Source of the DNA: CAZAPG01 sp964486935
GTDB lineage: Bacteria > Chloroflexota > Anaerolineae > 4572-78 > J111
Reading direction: 5' to 3'
Assembly: GCA_964486935.1 (NCBI GenBank)
Contig: CAZAPG010000004.1
Location: 124,001-188,000, forward strand
Length of the DNA stretch: 64,000 bases
A program made the translations under genes and the position numbers. Shown here piece after piece: positions 51,955 to 60,626 of the stretch. The stretch's first letter is position 1. Each line of letters opens with the position of its first letter. The notes below the pieces were generated by a model, which saw nothing but the letters and a program-made list of their open reading frames with translations, did not search any database and was not told where the DNA came from.

Positions 51955-52993
51955 GGCGGCTTCTCTGGCCTTGATTGGCCTTGATAATTTCTTGAGTGCC
52001 CCCATTTTGCAGAGAGCGCTGGGCTGTTTCCAGTATTTGCACCACTTTCAGCCCCACTCTACCGCTGCTCTGGGGTTCGGCGTGTTTTATGATGCAATCC
52101 AGAAAGTGTTGACACTCTAGCCGAAGCGGTTCAACAAAGTGAATATTAGGAACCAGCACATCACCATAGCGATAGCTGCATTGAAAATCGCCATATGTGT
52201 TGGTGTAAGGCGGGGGGTCAACCCCTTTGTCATATATTTTTATTTTCTCCAAGGTATCCACGTCGTCATAAACGGCCATTTTCCGGCTGCCAACCACGGT
52301 AATCCGGCGCACTTTGCAGGGATCGAGCCAACTGATATGGATATGAGCCAGAACATTATCGGGAAATACCAGATGCAGATAGGCAATATCGTGTGTGTCT
52401 TTGAATATACAGCTCCCGCCCTGGGCGCTCACCTTGATGGGGTCGCGGTCAAGAATGTATCGAAGAATTGAAAGGTCATGGGGGGCCAGGTCCCACAATA
52501 CGTTCAGGGTAGGGTTAAACAGGCCCAGGTTAACTCGCACCGCATCAACGTAATAAATTTGCCCCAATTCACCCCGGCTGATGATTTCTTTCAGGGCGCG
52601 CACAGCCGGATTATATTCAAATGTGTGGCCCACCATGAGTGTGAGGTCGCGTTGTTCGGCCAGGTCAATTAATTTTTCTGCATCTTCACTGCTAAGAGTA
52701 AGAGGCTTTTCTACAAAAACGTGCAGGTTATGTTTAAGGCAATCTTGAGCAATTTGAAAGTGAGTGGCCGGGGGGGTGGCAACGACAACGGCATCTAACG
52801 GCATATCAAAAAGGTCTTTGTAGTTGGTGGTCAACTCAATTTGAGGATAGCACCGGTGAATGTAGTTAAGCCGCTCCGTTTTGCAATCGGCAATTGCCAG
52901 CACATTTGAGGCGGATATTTCAACAAAGTTGCGTATCAGGTTGGGTCCCCAATAGCCGCACCCTATTACACCAATATTAATTTGTTGCTCCAT
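51935..52993 (-). CDS. wbpB: Gfo/Idh/MocA oxidoreductase (WbpB-like)
   Basis: 352 residues. NAD motif IGVIGCGYWGPNLIRNF, the catalytic EKPLTLS lysine, and GHTFEYNPAVRALKEII of the family; the C-terminal half has RVNLGLFNPTLNVLWDLAPHDL, as in WbpB-like C3 dehydrogenases. Oxidises C3 of the UDP-GlcNAc uronate before transamination. Neighbouring wbpD and wbpE support the role. Confidence 0.86.
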   Translation of the reverse strand: MEQQINIGVIGCGYWGPNLIRNFVEISASNVLAIADCKTERLNYIHRCYPQIELTTNYKDLFDMPLDAVVVATPPATHFQIAQDCLKHNLHVFVEKPLTLSSEDAEKLIDLAEQRDLTLMVGHTFEYNPAVRALKEIISRGELGQIYYVDAVRVNLGLFNPTLNVLWDLAPHDLSILRYILDRDPIKVSAQGGSCIFKDTHDIAYLHLVFPDNVLAHIHISWLDPCKVRRITVVGSRKMAVYDDVDTLEKIKIYDKGVDPPPYTNTYGDFQCSYRYGDVLVPNIHFVEPLRLECQHFLDCIIKHAEPQSSGRVGLKVVQILETAQRSLQNGGTQEIIKANQGQRSRHVNPQL

Positions 52994-53016
52994 AATAAGA
53001 TCCTCGGATATTTGAG

Positions 53017-53748
53017 CTACACTGCCCCTTTGCCTTCTACCATAACCAGGGGCGTTTTTAATAGGATTTTAAAATCCAGCCATAGCGACTGGCGCTCGAT
53101 GTACCAGATGTCTAAATTTACCATTTCGTCAAAGCTTGAAGAGCTGCGGGCGGTTACTTGCCACCAGCCGGTAAGGCCCTGTACGGTTTCTAACCTTTGC
53201 AAGTGCCAAAATTCGTACATTTCTACTTCGTAGCGGGTAGGGGGTCTTGGCCCTACCAGGCTCATATCCCCTTTGAGCACATTCCACAGTTGCGGCAGTT
53301 CATCCAGACTGCTTTTGCGAAGAAAATGTCCCATCCTGGTTATTCGCGGGTCGTTGGTTAGTTTGTAGAATTTTCTGTTCTGGCCCTGTAGCTTTGCCAT
53401 CTCGGTGTTGTTGTGAATAAAGGCTTTTACAAATTCACGATGCAATAGGGTGTCAGCATTGTAGGCCATTGAGCGAAATTTGTAGAGGGGAAAACTGATC
53501 GCCTCCCAAAACACCTGCCCATTTTTTAGGCGACGCCTGGCGTTAACCCGCTCCTGCACAAAGAAAATGGGGCCTGGCGAGTCTAATTTAATCAGGAGGG
53601 CAATCAACAGCATTAAGGGCATTAAGCCGGCAATCAATAAAGCGGATAAAACTACATCAATCCACCGCTTGTAGCGGAAATAAGCCATTCTGTCGAAGGC
53701 CGCAAGGTTGTTCTGTTGAGGCCAGGATAACTCAAGTGGTTTGACCAT
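53017..53748 (-). CDS. Undecaprenyl-phosphate sugar-1-phosphate transferase
   Basis: 243 residues, monotopic type with one hydrophobic helix (about 33-55). Bacterial sugar transferase motifs: KRWIDVVLSALLIAG, LIKLDSPGPIFFVQERV, FPLYKFRSM, RKSSLDELPQLWNVLKGDMS, LVGPRPPTRYEV and GLTGWWQVTARSSSSFDE. It starts the repeat unit by placing the first sugar phosphate on the lipid carrier. Lacks the extra N-terminal helices of WbaP/WcaJ. Confidence 0.93.
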   Translation of the reverse strand: MVKPLELSWPQQNNLAAFDRMAYFRYKRWIDVVLSALLIAGLMPLMLLIALLIKLDSPGPIFFVQERVNARRRLKNGQVFWEAISFPLYKFRSMAYNADTLLHREFVKAFIHNNTEMAKLQGQNRKFYKLTNDPRITRMGHFLRKSSLDELPQLWNVLKGDMSLVGPRPPTRYEVEMYEFWHLQRLETVQGLTGWWQVTARSSSSFDEMVNLDIWYIERQSLWLDFKILLKTPLVMVEGKGAV

Positions 53749-53754
53749 TAGCCA

Positions 53755-55041
53755 TTAATGGTGGTAATAATAGTAGCTTTTATTTGCCTGGGTTCGGTTT
53801 ACAATTACGCCAATCACCTGGGCTTTAACTGTGGCTAACTGGCTTTGAACTGCCCGGATGGCTTCCTGACGCGTTTGCGCCTGTCCAACAACCAGTATTA
53901 CTCCATCTACCAGAGAGGCAATTACCGCCGCGTCGGCTACTGCCAGCAGGGCGGGGCTGTCAACCAAAATTACATCAAAGTTTTGCTTAAGGGCGTTGAG
54001 TAGTTGGGCCATTGGGTCAGAGTCAAGTAACTCAACCGGATGGGGAGGGAGCGGGCCGCTGGTCAATATTTTAACCTCTGCTATTGCGCTGCTTTGCAAC
54101 GCCTGGGCCACCGGCACATTTTGGGTTAAGATGTTACTGAGGCCAATATTATTAGGCAGCGAAAAAAATTTGTGCAGCGTGGGCAAACGAAAATCGGCAT
54201 CGATGATAATAACCTTGCGGCCTGAGTGGGCGATAGCCAGGGCAAGATTAACCACAATGGTCGATTTTCCCTCGCCGGGTTCAGCGCTGGTAACAAGCAG
54301 GGTTTGCAGGGTTGGTTTAGCGGCAAATATATTGGTTCGCAGGCGGCGGAAGGCCTCGCCCTGGGGCGAAGTGCCGTTTAGAAAAATAGTTTGTGCCGGT
54401 TGTTTTGAAACGGCGGGGATTTCTCCCAGGGTGGGCAACCGGGTGAGTCCTTCTATTTCTGGGGTGGAGTAAACGGTTGTATCCAGATTTTCAAATACAA
54501 TGGCCAGCCCTACCCCTCCGGCCAAGCCAATAATGGCCCCCAAAATAATGTTTAGCTCCAGGCGGGGTTTGGACGGAATGGTCGGTACGGCGGCCGGCTC
54601 AACGGTAGAAAAGGTATGGTCTCGCCCCTCTTTGGTTTTTCTACTCTCCATAATCAAAATATTGGCCAGGGTATTGGCTGCTTCTGCGGCTACAACGGGG
54701 TTTTGGTCTTCTACCGCAATTTTTATTAACTCAGAATCGGGGGAGAAGTCTATTTCAATTTCGGGGGGGTAGGCAACATTCAGCCGCTGCTGAAGCTCTG
54801 CCACCACCGGGGCGCTGGTCGCAATCTCCGCGTATGTGCTCATCAGCCGTTCGGCATAGCGGATAACGCCATAATCAACCTGCCCGCCGCTGCTGGTTGC
54901 CAACCGTAACGTAGTTGTGGCAACGTATTTTGGCGTTGCCATAAACGCGCCAATTATCGCCACCACCATTGTTACAACAAAGGTCACTAAAATGACCCAT
55001 TTGCGCCGCCACAAAAGGGATAGATAAATTCTCAGTTCCAT
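53755..55041 (-). CDS. Fused Wzz chain-length regulator / BY-type tyrosine kinase (Wzc-like)
   Basis: 428 residues. Wzz domain with two helices (about 15-35 and 165-185) and a short extracytoplasmic part; the cytoplasmic kinase has Walker A SAEPGEGKSTI, A' IIDADFRLP and B DVILVDSPALL. The end SYYYYHH is a tyrosine cluster, the autophosphorylation tail typical of this family. Controls export and length of the polysaccharide. It is the first gene of the cluster, downstream of the long intergenic region. The extracytoplasmic domain is shorter than in E. coli Wzc. Confidence 0.92.
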   Translation of the reverse strand: MELRIYLSLLWRRKWVILVTFVVTMVVAIIGAFMATPKYVATTTLRLATSSGGQVDYGVIRYAERLMSTYAEIATSAPVVAELQQRLNVAYPPEIEIDFSPDSELIKIAVEDQNPVVAAEAANTLANILIMESRKTKEGRDHTFSTVEPAAVPTIPSKPRLELNIILGAIIGLAGGVGLAIVFENLDTTVYSTPEIEGLTRLPTLGEIPAVSKQPAQTIFLNGTSPQGEAFRRLRTNIFAAKPTLQTLLVTSAEPGEGKSTIVVNLALAIAHSGRKVIIIDADFRLPTLHKFFSLPNNIGLSNILTQNVPVAQALQSSAIAEVKILTSGPLPPHPVELLDSDPMAQLLNALKQNFDVILVDSPALLAVADAAVIASLVDGVILVVGQAQTRQEAIRAVQSQLATVKAQVIGVIVNRTQANKSYYYYHH

Positions 55042-55142
55042 AAGCTCATAACCTTATCCGTGACCATATGGCACTGACGCATTTACCGGATTTTTCAGAC
55101 CGGCCCGGCTTTTTTATAACAAAAGATAGAGCAATATTAAGT

Positions 55143-55237
55143 CTCAGCAGATCCAAATTGCCCGGAAGGCGAACAGCCTTATATGGCAGCAGGCGGCATA
55201 AAACTACGCCGGCTACCTGAAAATCAGATCTGTTGAG
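55143..55237. other. Three-way-junction fold in the 670-bp intergenic region
   Basis: The gap 55042-55711 contains no credible gene. At 55143-55153 CTCAGCAGATC pairs with 55227-55237 GATCTGTTGAG, enclosing two further hairpins (AAGGC-GAACA-GCCTT and CAGG.GGC..GCC..CCTG). In plus-strand RNA the single non-Watson-Crick pair is G-U; on the minus strand it is A-C. It lies in the putative leader of the polysaccharide operon and could be a cis-element or an antisense RNA. Confidence 0.4.
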
Positions 55238-55511
55238 TTCAGGGAAGTATCAACAGCGCAAGATGAGGCAGGCAAAAAGCGAAGAATCTGAGAGGAGTGC
55301 AATTTTCTGAGGTACGGTGAGATATAACTCTCGCCGTATGAATTTGCAGATTGGTTTAGTCTATAAAATTCAAGAAAGATGCCAAATAAATAATCAGGTC
55401 TGTGAAAATAACCTGAAACTAAACGGAGTCTCTAATGTTAAATAAATCTCTGGCCCGAAGCAAACTTCTAAAATGCCTCTAAACAAAAAGTAATTTCTTC
55501 CCCAATTAGCC

Positions 55512-55579
55512 AGTATACCCCATATAGTTAAGAGATAGAAGTGACAAATATCACCATTGTTTTGTGACGTTTGTCACAA
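55512..55579 (-). promoter_or_regulatory. Two CRP/FNR-type sites with a candidate promoter for the polysaccharide operon
   Basis: Site A is GTGA-N6-TCAC at 55541-55554; site B is TTGTGACGTTTGTCACAA at 55562-55579, a perfect 18-bp palindrome with the TGTGA-N6-TCACA consensus. Their centres are 23 bp apart. Facing the polysaccharide genes, TATACT (minus, 55517-55512) would put the start near 55505 and site A near -42, the class II activator position, with no good -35. The divergent RpiB-like gene could also be the target. Confidence 0.55.
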
Positions 55580-55711
55580 CTTGGGCGTGTCCTCTGGAAC
55601 TGCAATTTGATGACTGCTTTAATATAGGCGAGCATTGGGTAATGGTTGGGGAGCGTGATATTTGTTTGCTGCACATCATCTGGTAAAATTTATCGCAAAA
55701 GGAGTTGTCGA

Positions 55712-56149
55712 ATGAAAATAGCCGTTGCCAGTGACGAAAAAACATATCTGACCGATTTTGTGGTTGAGTATCTCAAAGAAAAAGGGCATCAGCTCACCCT
55801 GCTGGGGCCGTTAGCCGGAGAAAACCTGCCCTGGACGCTGGCCTCTGAAAAACTGGCCGATGCGGTAGCCAATGGTCAGGCCGATGAAGGCGTGCTGTTT
55901 TGCTACACCGGCACCGGCGCCTCGATAGCGGCCAACAAAGTGCCCGGCATCCGGGCCGCCCTGTGCGGCGACGCCCAAACTGCCCGCGGCGCGCGCTGGT
56001 GGAACGATGGAAACGTGCTGGTCATGAGTCTGCGGGCCACCTCGCCGGAAGTGGCCAAAGAAATTTTAGACGCCTGGTTCTCGGAAACGGTTCGGCCCGA
56101 AGAGAGAGCGACGATTGACCAATTGAAAGAGATTGAAGCCCGCCACTAA
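55712..56149 (+). CDS. RpiB/LacAB-family sugar-phosphate isomerase
   Basis: 145 residues from the ATG at 55712 (AAAAGGAG upstream). Family motifs: KIAVASDEKTYLTDFVVEYL and the active-site segment FCYTGTGASIAANKVPGIRAAL, with the catalytic Cys near 65, then NDGNVLVMSLR. Members interconvert aldo- and ketopentose or tetrose phosphates. The family also includes erythrulose-phosphate isomerases used downstream of apiose breakdown, so a link to the operon at 18.9-28.9 kb is possible but not shown by position. Divergent from the polysaccharide cluster. Confidence 0.8.
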   Translation: MKIAVASDEKTYLTDFVVEYLKEKGHQLTLLGPLAGENLPWTLASEKLADAVANGQADEGVLFCYTGTGASIAANKVPGIRAALCGDAQTARGARWWNDGNVLVMSLRATSPEVAKEILDAWFSETVRPEERATIDQLKEIEARH

Positions 56150-56167
56150 CGCCATATTTACGTTACG

Positions 56168-58699
56168 CTAAAGCAGGTTCAACTCGCGGCCCCGGGCTAC
56201 AGCTTCAACCCGGTTGCGAACGCCCAATTTGCCGTAAATCTGGCCGGTGTAATATTTAACCGTGCCGGTGGCAATAATCAACCGTTCGGCGATTTCCGGG
56301 TTGGTCAACCCGTCGGCCATCAGTTGGAGAACTTCTATTTCCCGTTCCGTCAGCGGCTCAACCAGCGGGGTGGGGTAAGCCGGGGCCGCCTCTGGCTCGC
56401 CGGAGGTGAGAGGGGTCGCCAACAGGCTTTGAACCCTGGCTAACAGGGGAGTCAGGTTATCGGCGGGGGGCTGAACATCGGCGCGCGCCCGGAGGCTGTG
56501 GCTGGCCTGCTCTCTGATTTTGGGGTTGCTGGCCGGGTGCTGGTCAATCAGGCTTAACAGCTCCCATCTCAATTCTGCGGGGCCGGTCTGCTCCAGCAAG
56601 TCGGCAATGCCGGCCAAAATTGATAACAAGAGCGGCAGAAATTGCATTTCTGCCGCAATCTGGAGCGCCTGCTGAAAGTGCCGGCGGGCGCTGCGCGCAT
56701 CACCCCCGGCCAGGGCGCTGCGACTCAAGCCGTTGAGCGCGGCGGCTAATCCACCCCGGTCGCCAATTTCCTGATAGATGGCCTGACTTTGCTCAAAAAG
56801 TTGCCTGGCTTCGGCAAAATTTTGTTGCTGCAAGGCCACTTCCCCCAAATGATTCAAAGCGAAAGCTATGCCTTCGGGGTCGTTAAACTCCTGGCGTAAA
56901 ATATAGGCAGCCTGATAGTGCTCCTTGGCGGCGTCATAATTTTTAAGGGCCAGGGCAACGTTGCCCATCTCAACCAGGCAATAGGCCTGAAACCAGCGGT
57001 CTCCGGCGGCCAGCGCGGTGGCGTGGGCCTGTTGAATATAATGCCGGGCCGACTCGTACTGCCCGCCAAGCAATGCGGTTCGCGCCAGCAAATAACAGGC
57101 CGTTTGATGATTGGCCGCATTGGGGTGGGCGTCACAATATTGGCGAGCTTCCTGGGCGATGGTTGCGGCTTTGTTGTAATTGCCCCGAATTAAGGCGATC
57201 ATGCTAAAGAGCAGCCGGGGGTCTGAGGTATATTTAGGTAGCGGAGGGATGTCAAGCTGCTGGTACAGGCGCTGGCAGCGGGCGGCGGCGGCCTCCGCCT
57301 CGGTTAGCCGGCCCAGCCGAATATAATACCAGCCCAAAATTGACAGCAAGCCGGCCAATGTTTGGTCAATTTCAAAGCTGGGTTCCTGTTTATCCAGGCT
57401 TTGCACCGCCCGTTCAAAGGCATCAACCCCTTCCAGGTAACGGCCCCGAAATTGAAAAAAAAGGTCCAGCGTATCATCTGATTTTTGGATTTCGTCAACC
57501 CTGGCCAGCTCGATAGCCCACTGCCAGGCTGCCCGAATATTCTCTAACTCCTGCTCAATCTCAAGGGTGGCCGCCCGTTGCCGCCGGCCCCTGACATCGG
57601 CCTGACGCTGGTGCAAAAAATCGGTATAGTAGGCGCAGTGTAAATCATAAACCTGGGCCACATCTTCTGGCGAGCGGCCCAGATGTTCGGCGGCGTATTG
57701 GCGCAGCAGTTCGTGAATTTGATAGCGACCTTCGGGTAGCCAGCGCAGCAGCGATTTGTCTACCAGCGCAGTCAGGGTAATCAGCGAGGCCCCGGCCACC
57801 TGTTCGGCGGCCTGGCGGCGAAACGCGCCCCGAAAGACGGCTAACCGTTTGAAAACGGCCTGCTCTTGGGGGGTGAGCAATTCCCATGAGCGGTTGAAAA
57901 CGGCCTGCATGCTCCGGTGCCGGTCGGGAACATCCCGCAGCCGGGCGGCCAAAAAATCAAGGTCTTGACCAATTTCGGCGGCAATTTCGGCGCAGGTCAA
58001 GCTTTTGGCCCACGAGGCGGCCAGCTCGATGGCCAGGGGCGTGCCTTCGACCAGCCGGCAAATTTGGGCCACGCCGGCCCGCTCATTCTCCAGCGAGAAG
58101 TCGGGCCGCACCCGCTGGGCGCAGCGCGCAAAAAGCTGAACCGCGCTAAAAGATTCCAGCGTTTCCGGCCGGTTGTCGGCCGGGTAGGGCAGGCCATCTA
58201 CCTGATAGAGCCACTCCTCTTGTAAATTCAACGCCTCCCGCGAGGTGAGCAACAGTTTAAGGCCGGTTGTCTCTTGCAGCAACATGGTAAGCTGGGGCGC
58301 TGCCGCTAACAGATGCTCAAAATTATCCAAAATCAAAAGCAGTTGCCTGTCGGCCAGGTAGCGGGCTAGTTGGGTGTGGGGGCTTTGCGGGCCGGAAAGG
58401 GAGAAGTTCAGCGTGTCGGCAATGGCTGATGGCAGCAAATTGGGGGTTTCAAGGGGTTGCAGCGCAACAAAGTAGACTCCGCCGGAAAAGTCGGCCAGCA
58501 GCTCGCCCCCGGCCTGAATGGCCAGCCGGGTTTTGCCGATGCCGCCGGGGCCAATCAGGGTGAGCAGGCGGCAAGCGGGGTTAGCCAGTTGCCGGGTAAG
58601 CTCGGCCAGTTCGCGGCTGCGGCCCACAAAGGGGGTAAGTTGAACCGGCAAATTATGAAGTTTTTTAGATGCCTTTGCTGGCGGTTGAACGGAAGCCAT
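56168..58699 (-). CDS. ATPase/TPR regulator with LuxR-type HTH (LAL-like)
   Basis: 843 residues. N-terminal AAA/NB-ARC-like ATPase with FVGRSRELAELTRQL, Walker A GPGGIGKTRLA, Walker B LLLILDNFEHLL and LLTSREALNL; a middle of TPR repeats (about 420-720, for example YCLVEMGNVALALKNYDAAKEHY split in two helices); and a C-terminal GerE helix-turn-helix LTEREIEVLQLMADGLTNPE, IAERLIIATGTVKYY. Large STAND regulators of this type activate transcription after ligand and ATP binding. Target unknown. Convergent with the RpiB-like gene, 18 bp apart. Confidence 0.92.
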   Translation of the reverse strand: MASVQPPAKASKKLHNLPVQLTPFVGRSRELAELTRQLANPACRLLTLIGPGGIGKTRLAIQAGGELLADFSGGVYFVALQPLETPNLLPSAIADTLNFSLSGPQSPHTQLARYLADRQLLLILDNFEHLLAAAPQLTMLLQETTGLKLLLTSREALNLQEEWLYQVDGLPYPADNRPETLESFSAVQLFARCAQRVRPDFSLENERAGVAQICRLVEGTPLAIELAASWAKSLTCAEIAAEIGQDLDFLAARLRDVPDRHRSMQAVFNRSWELLTPQEQAVFKRLAVFRGAFRRQAAEQVAGASLITLTALVDKSLLRWLPEGRYQIHELLRQYAAEHLGRSPEDVAQVYDLHCAYYTDFLHQRQADVRGRRQRAATLEIEQELENIRAAWQWAIELARVDEIQKSDDTLDLFFQFRGRYLEGVDAFERAVQSLDKQEPSFEIDQTLAGLLSILGWYYIRLGRLTEAEAAAARCQRLYQQLDIPPLPKYTSDPRLLFSMIALIRGNYNKAATIAQEARQYCDAHPNAANHQTACYLLARTALLGGQYESARHYIQQAHATALAAGDRWFQAYCLVEMGNVALALKNYDAAKEHYQAAYILRQEFNDPEGIAFALNHLGEVALQQQNFAEARQLFEQSQAIYQEIGDRGGLAAALNGLSRSALAGGDARSARRHFQQALQIAAEMQFLPLLLSILAGIADLLEQTGPAELRWELLSLIDQHPASNPKIREQASHSLRARADVQPPADNLTPLLARVQSLLATPLTSGEPEAAPAYPTPLVEPLTEREIEVLQLMADGLTNPEIAERLIIATGTVKYYTGQIYGKLGVRNRVEAVARGRELNLL

Positions 58700-58728
58700 T
58701 TTTCAGCCTGGATGCGGGGTTGCTCTGG

Positions 58729-59208
58729 TTAAGGCCACAACCCCATAACCTGTCGCAAAATCCCCAGTTCGCCGGTATGATAAGCGTTATGGCTGGCGAT
58801 GATGTTGACCTCGCGTAAAATATTGTGCTGATACTCGCCACTGTTGGGCAATGGCGCAAACAGGTCAACGTTGGGGTTGTTGATGATATCCACCAGTTTT
58901 TGCCGGTCGGCGTAGAAATCCTCAATTGTCTGTTGCCAGCCGGCCAGATTGGTTTGGGCCGATTTGTCCGGCCAAAGGTCATCGGGAAAGTTGGGCCATT
59001 TGTAATTGTCTGACAGGATATATTCAACAATATCTTTCTGACAGATGCGTATATGCTCAAGCAGATGCCAAAATGTGTAGTCGCAGTTGGGGGGCCTGGT
59101 ATTGATATGCTCCTGGGGAAAATTGGCTACCGCATCCTCAAAATCCATATGCGCCTGCCGAATGGTTAGCATTCGCGCCAGTTGGTTTCTTAGCTCCTGG
59201 TTGTTCAT
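58729..59208 (-). CDS. DinB-like four-helix metal protein
   Basis: 159 residues, CAGGAG before the ATG. Two metal-ligand regions of the DinB/YfiT fold are visible: FWHLLEHIRICQ (His) and ASHNAYHTGELGILRQ (two His). Such proteins bind Zn or Ni; some are bacillithiol- or mycothiol-dependent transferases, most have no known reaction. It ends 29 bp before the ATPase regulator gene on the same strand, so both may be co-transcribed. Confidence 0.8.
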   Translation of the reverse strand: MNNQELRNQLARMLTIRQAHMDFEDAVANFPQEHINTRPPNCDYTFWHLLEHIRICQKDIVEYILSDNYKWPNFPDDLWPDKSAQTNLAGWQQTIEDFYADRQKLVDIINNPNVDLFAPLPNSGEYQHNILREVNIIASHNAYHTGELGILRQVMGLWP

Positions 59209-59243
59209 ATTAATTTTCTCCTGAATAACAACGCCGGGGTTTT

Positions 59244-60380
59244 ATGGCAATAATTTGCCCTGTTTGCCGGCAGCAATACGCCGTCGCTCCATACTTTATT
59301 GACAACCCGGATTACGCGCAAATCGGCGGGCGGTCAAATCTGGCTCCATTATTAAATGAACGCGCAGCCGCCTGTCTGTGGTATAATAAAGCCCGCCATT
59401 TATTACCGAGCCATGTTTTGTCCATCCCAAAAAAGTTGAAGCGCGACACTCAGCCAAAAAACAAATACGGGTGGGGTTATTGGCAGCGATTGCTGGCTTT
59501 TTTTCTGGTATCGCTGACAATTGCGCTGGCCGGGTTGCCCTTTGCTCTGGGCGTGCTGTTTATGTTGGGGTTACTCTACGCTCCCTGCACTGAAAGCAGT
59601 CTGGCCCCGGCAGATTACGGCCTGACCGCCGAGCCGGTTGAGATTCCGGCCAGCGCGGGCGGTCGCTTTAGAGGTTATTTTATCCCCGGCGCTAATGGCG
59701 CCGCCATTATTATGCCGGCCCCTTTTACCGGTGGACGCGGCGCCCGCTTGCCGCAAGCGGCCATGCTGGCCCGCCACGGATTTGCCGTGTTGACGTTTGA
59801 ATCGCGGCGCTGCGCCGGTATGGGGCCGCTTAGTTTGGGCTATCGAGAAATAGACGAGGTGGCCGACGCGCTCAACTATCTGCATTCGCGGGCGGATGCC
59901 AACCCCAATAGCATTGGCGTTTATGGCTTTTCGTCGGCGGGGGCAACAGCGGTGATGGCCGCGGCCCGGCTGCCTCAACTCTGCGCCGTAGTGGCCGAAG
60001 GCGGATACGGCAACTTTGTGAATGATGCTTTGGGAAATAACAGCGGCAATTGGCTCGCCCTTTATTTTTTTGCGCTGTACCGCCAGGGCATGCGCCTGAC
60101 ATATTGGGCCGTAACCGGCCTGAGCATCGACCGGCTCAACCCGGCGGCGGTGATTGCCCGCATTGAGCCTCGCCCTGTTTTATTAATTTACGGCAGCCGG
60201 GAGGTGAGCCTGCCCGGCGGGCGTCAACAGCAGGCAGCAGCCGGACCCAATACCCGGTTGTGGATTGTTGACGGGGCCGGCCACGGCAATTATTTAAGCG
60301 TTGCGCCCCAGGCATACGAGTCTAACGTGGTTGAATTTTTTAACCGGGCGCTGCTTGAAAAGCCGTGCTCTTTTTATTAG
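59244..60380 (+). CDS. Alpha/beta hydrolase with membrane helix
   Basis: 378 residues as drawn. A hydrophobic hairpin (about 83-115) precedes an alpha/beta hydrolase core: VEIPASAGGRFRGYFIPG, RHGFAVLTFESR, the nucleophile elbow GFSSAG, and a closing GAGHGNY with the His. The start is doubtful: the ATG at 59244 has no ribosome site and the first 55 residues, though with a CPVC motif, look unlike the family. A TATAAT at 59382-59387 and an in-frame TTG at 59418 suggest a shorter protein of about 320 residues. Substrate unknown. Confidence 0.68.
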   Translation: MAIICPVCRQQYAVAPYFIDNPDYAQIGGRSNLAPLLNERAAACLWYNKARHLLPSHVLSIPKKLKRDTQPKNKYGWGYWQRLLAFFLVSLTIALAGLPFALGVLFMLGLLYAPCTESSLAPADYGLTAEPVEIPASAGGRFRGYFIPGANGAAIIMPAPFTGGRGARLPQAAMLARHGFAVLTFESRRCAGMGPLSLGYREIDEVADALNYLHSRADANPNSIGVYGFSSAGATAVMAAARLPQLCAVVAEGGYGNFVNDALGNNSGNWLALYFFALYRQGMRLTYWAVTGLSIDRLNPAAVIARIEPRPVLLIYGSREVSLPGGRQQQAAAGPNTRLWIVDGAGHGNYLSVAPQAYESNVVEFFNRALLEKPCSFY

Positions 60381-60424
60381 CCGGCGTTTTGCAAGACAAA
60401 CCCGGTTTGTTTTACAATACCTCA

Positions 60425-60587
60425 AGTTACCTGGGAAGGTAACTATTCAGGTAGTTGGCCGGAACGCAGAGAAACCCTGAGAATAAGCAGAGATACACAG
60501 AGAGTTTAATAATACTTTTCTTCTTTCTCCGTGAATCTCTGCGCTACCTCTGTGTCGCTCTGTGTACCTGAATAGTTACCTGGGAAG
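60425..60587. repeat. Palindromic intergenic element with 14-bp flanking direct repeat
   Basis: GGTAACTATTCAGGTA (60438-60453) and its exact complement (60565-60580) bound a region rich in CTCTGTGT/ACACAGAG. AGTTACCTGGGAAG occurs at 60425-60438 and again at 60574-60587. The central segments CGCAGAGA, ACACAGAG and CTCTGTGT are also complementary. It resembles a non-coding miniature repeat placed between two plus-strand genes. No gene is visible in 60381-60626. Confidence 0.6.
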
Positions 60588-60626
60588 ATGCAGAAAAACA
60601 CACAAACTAATTTCAGGAGAAAATGC

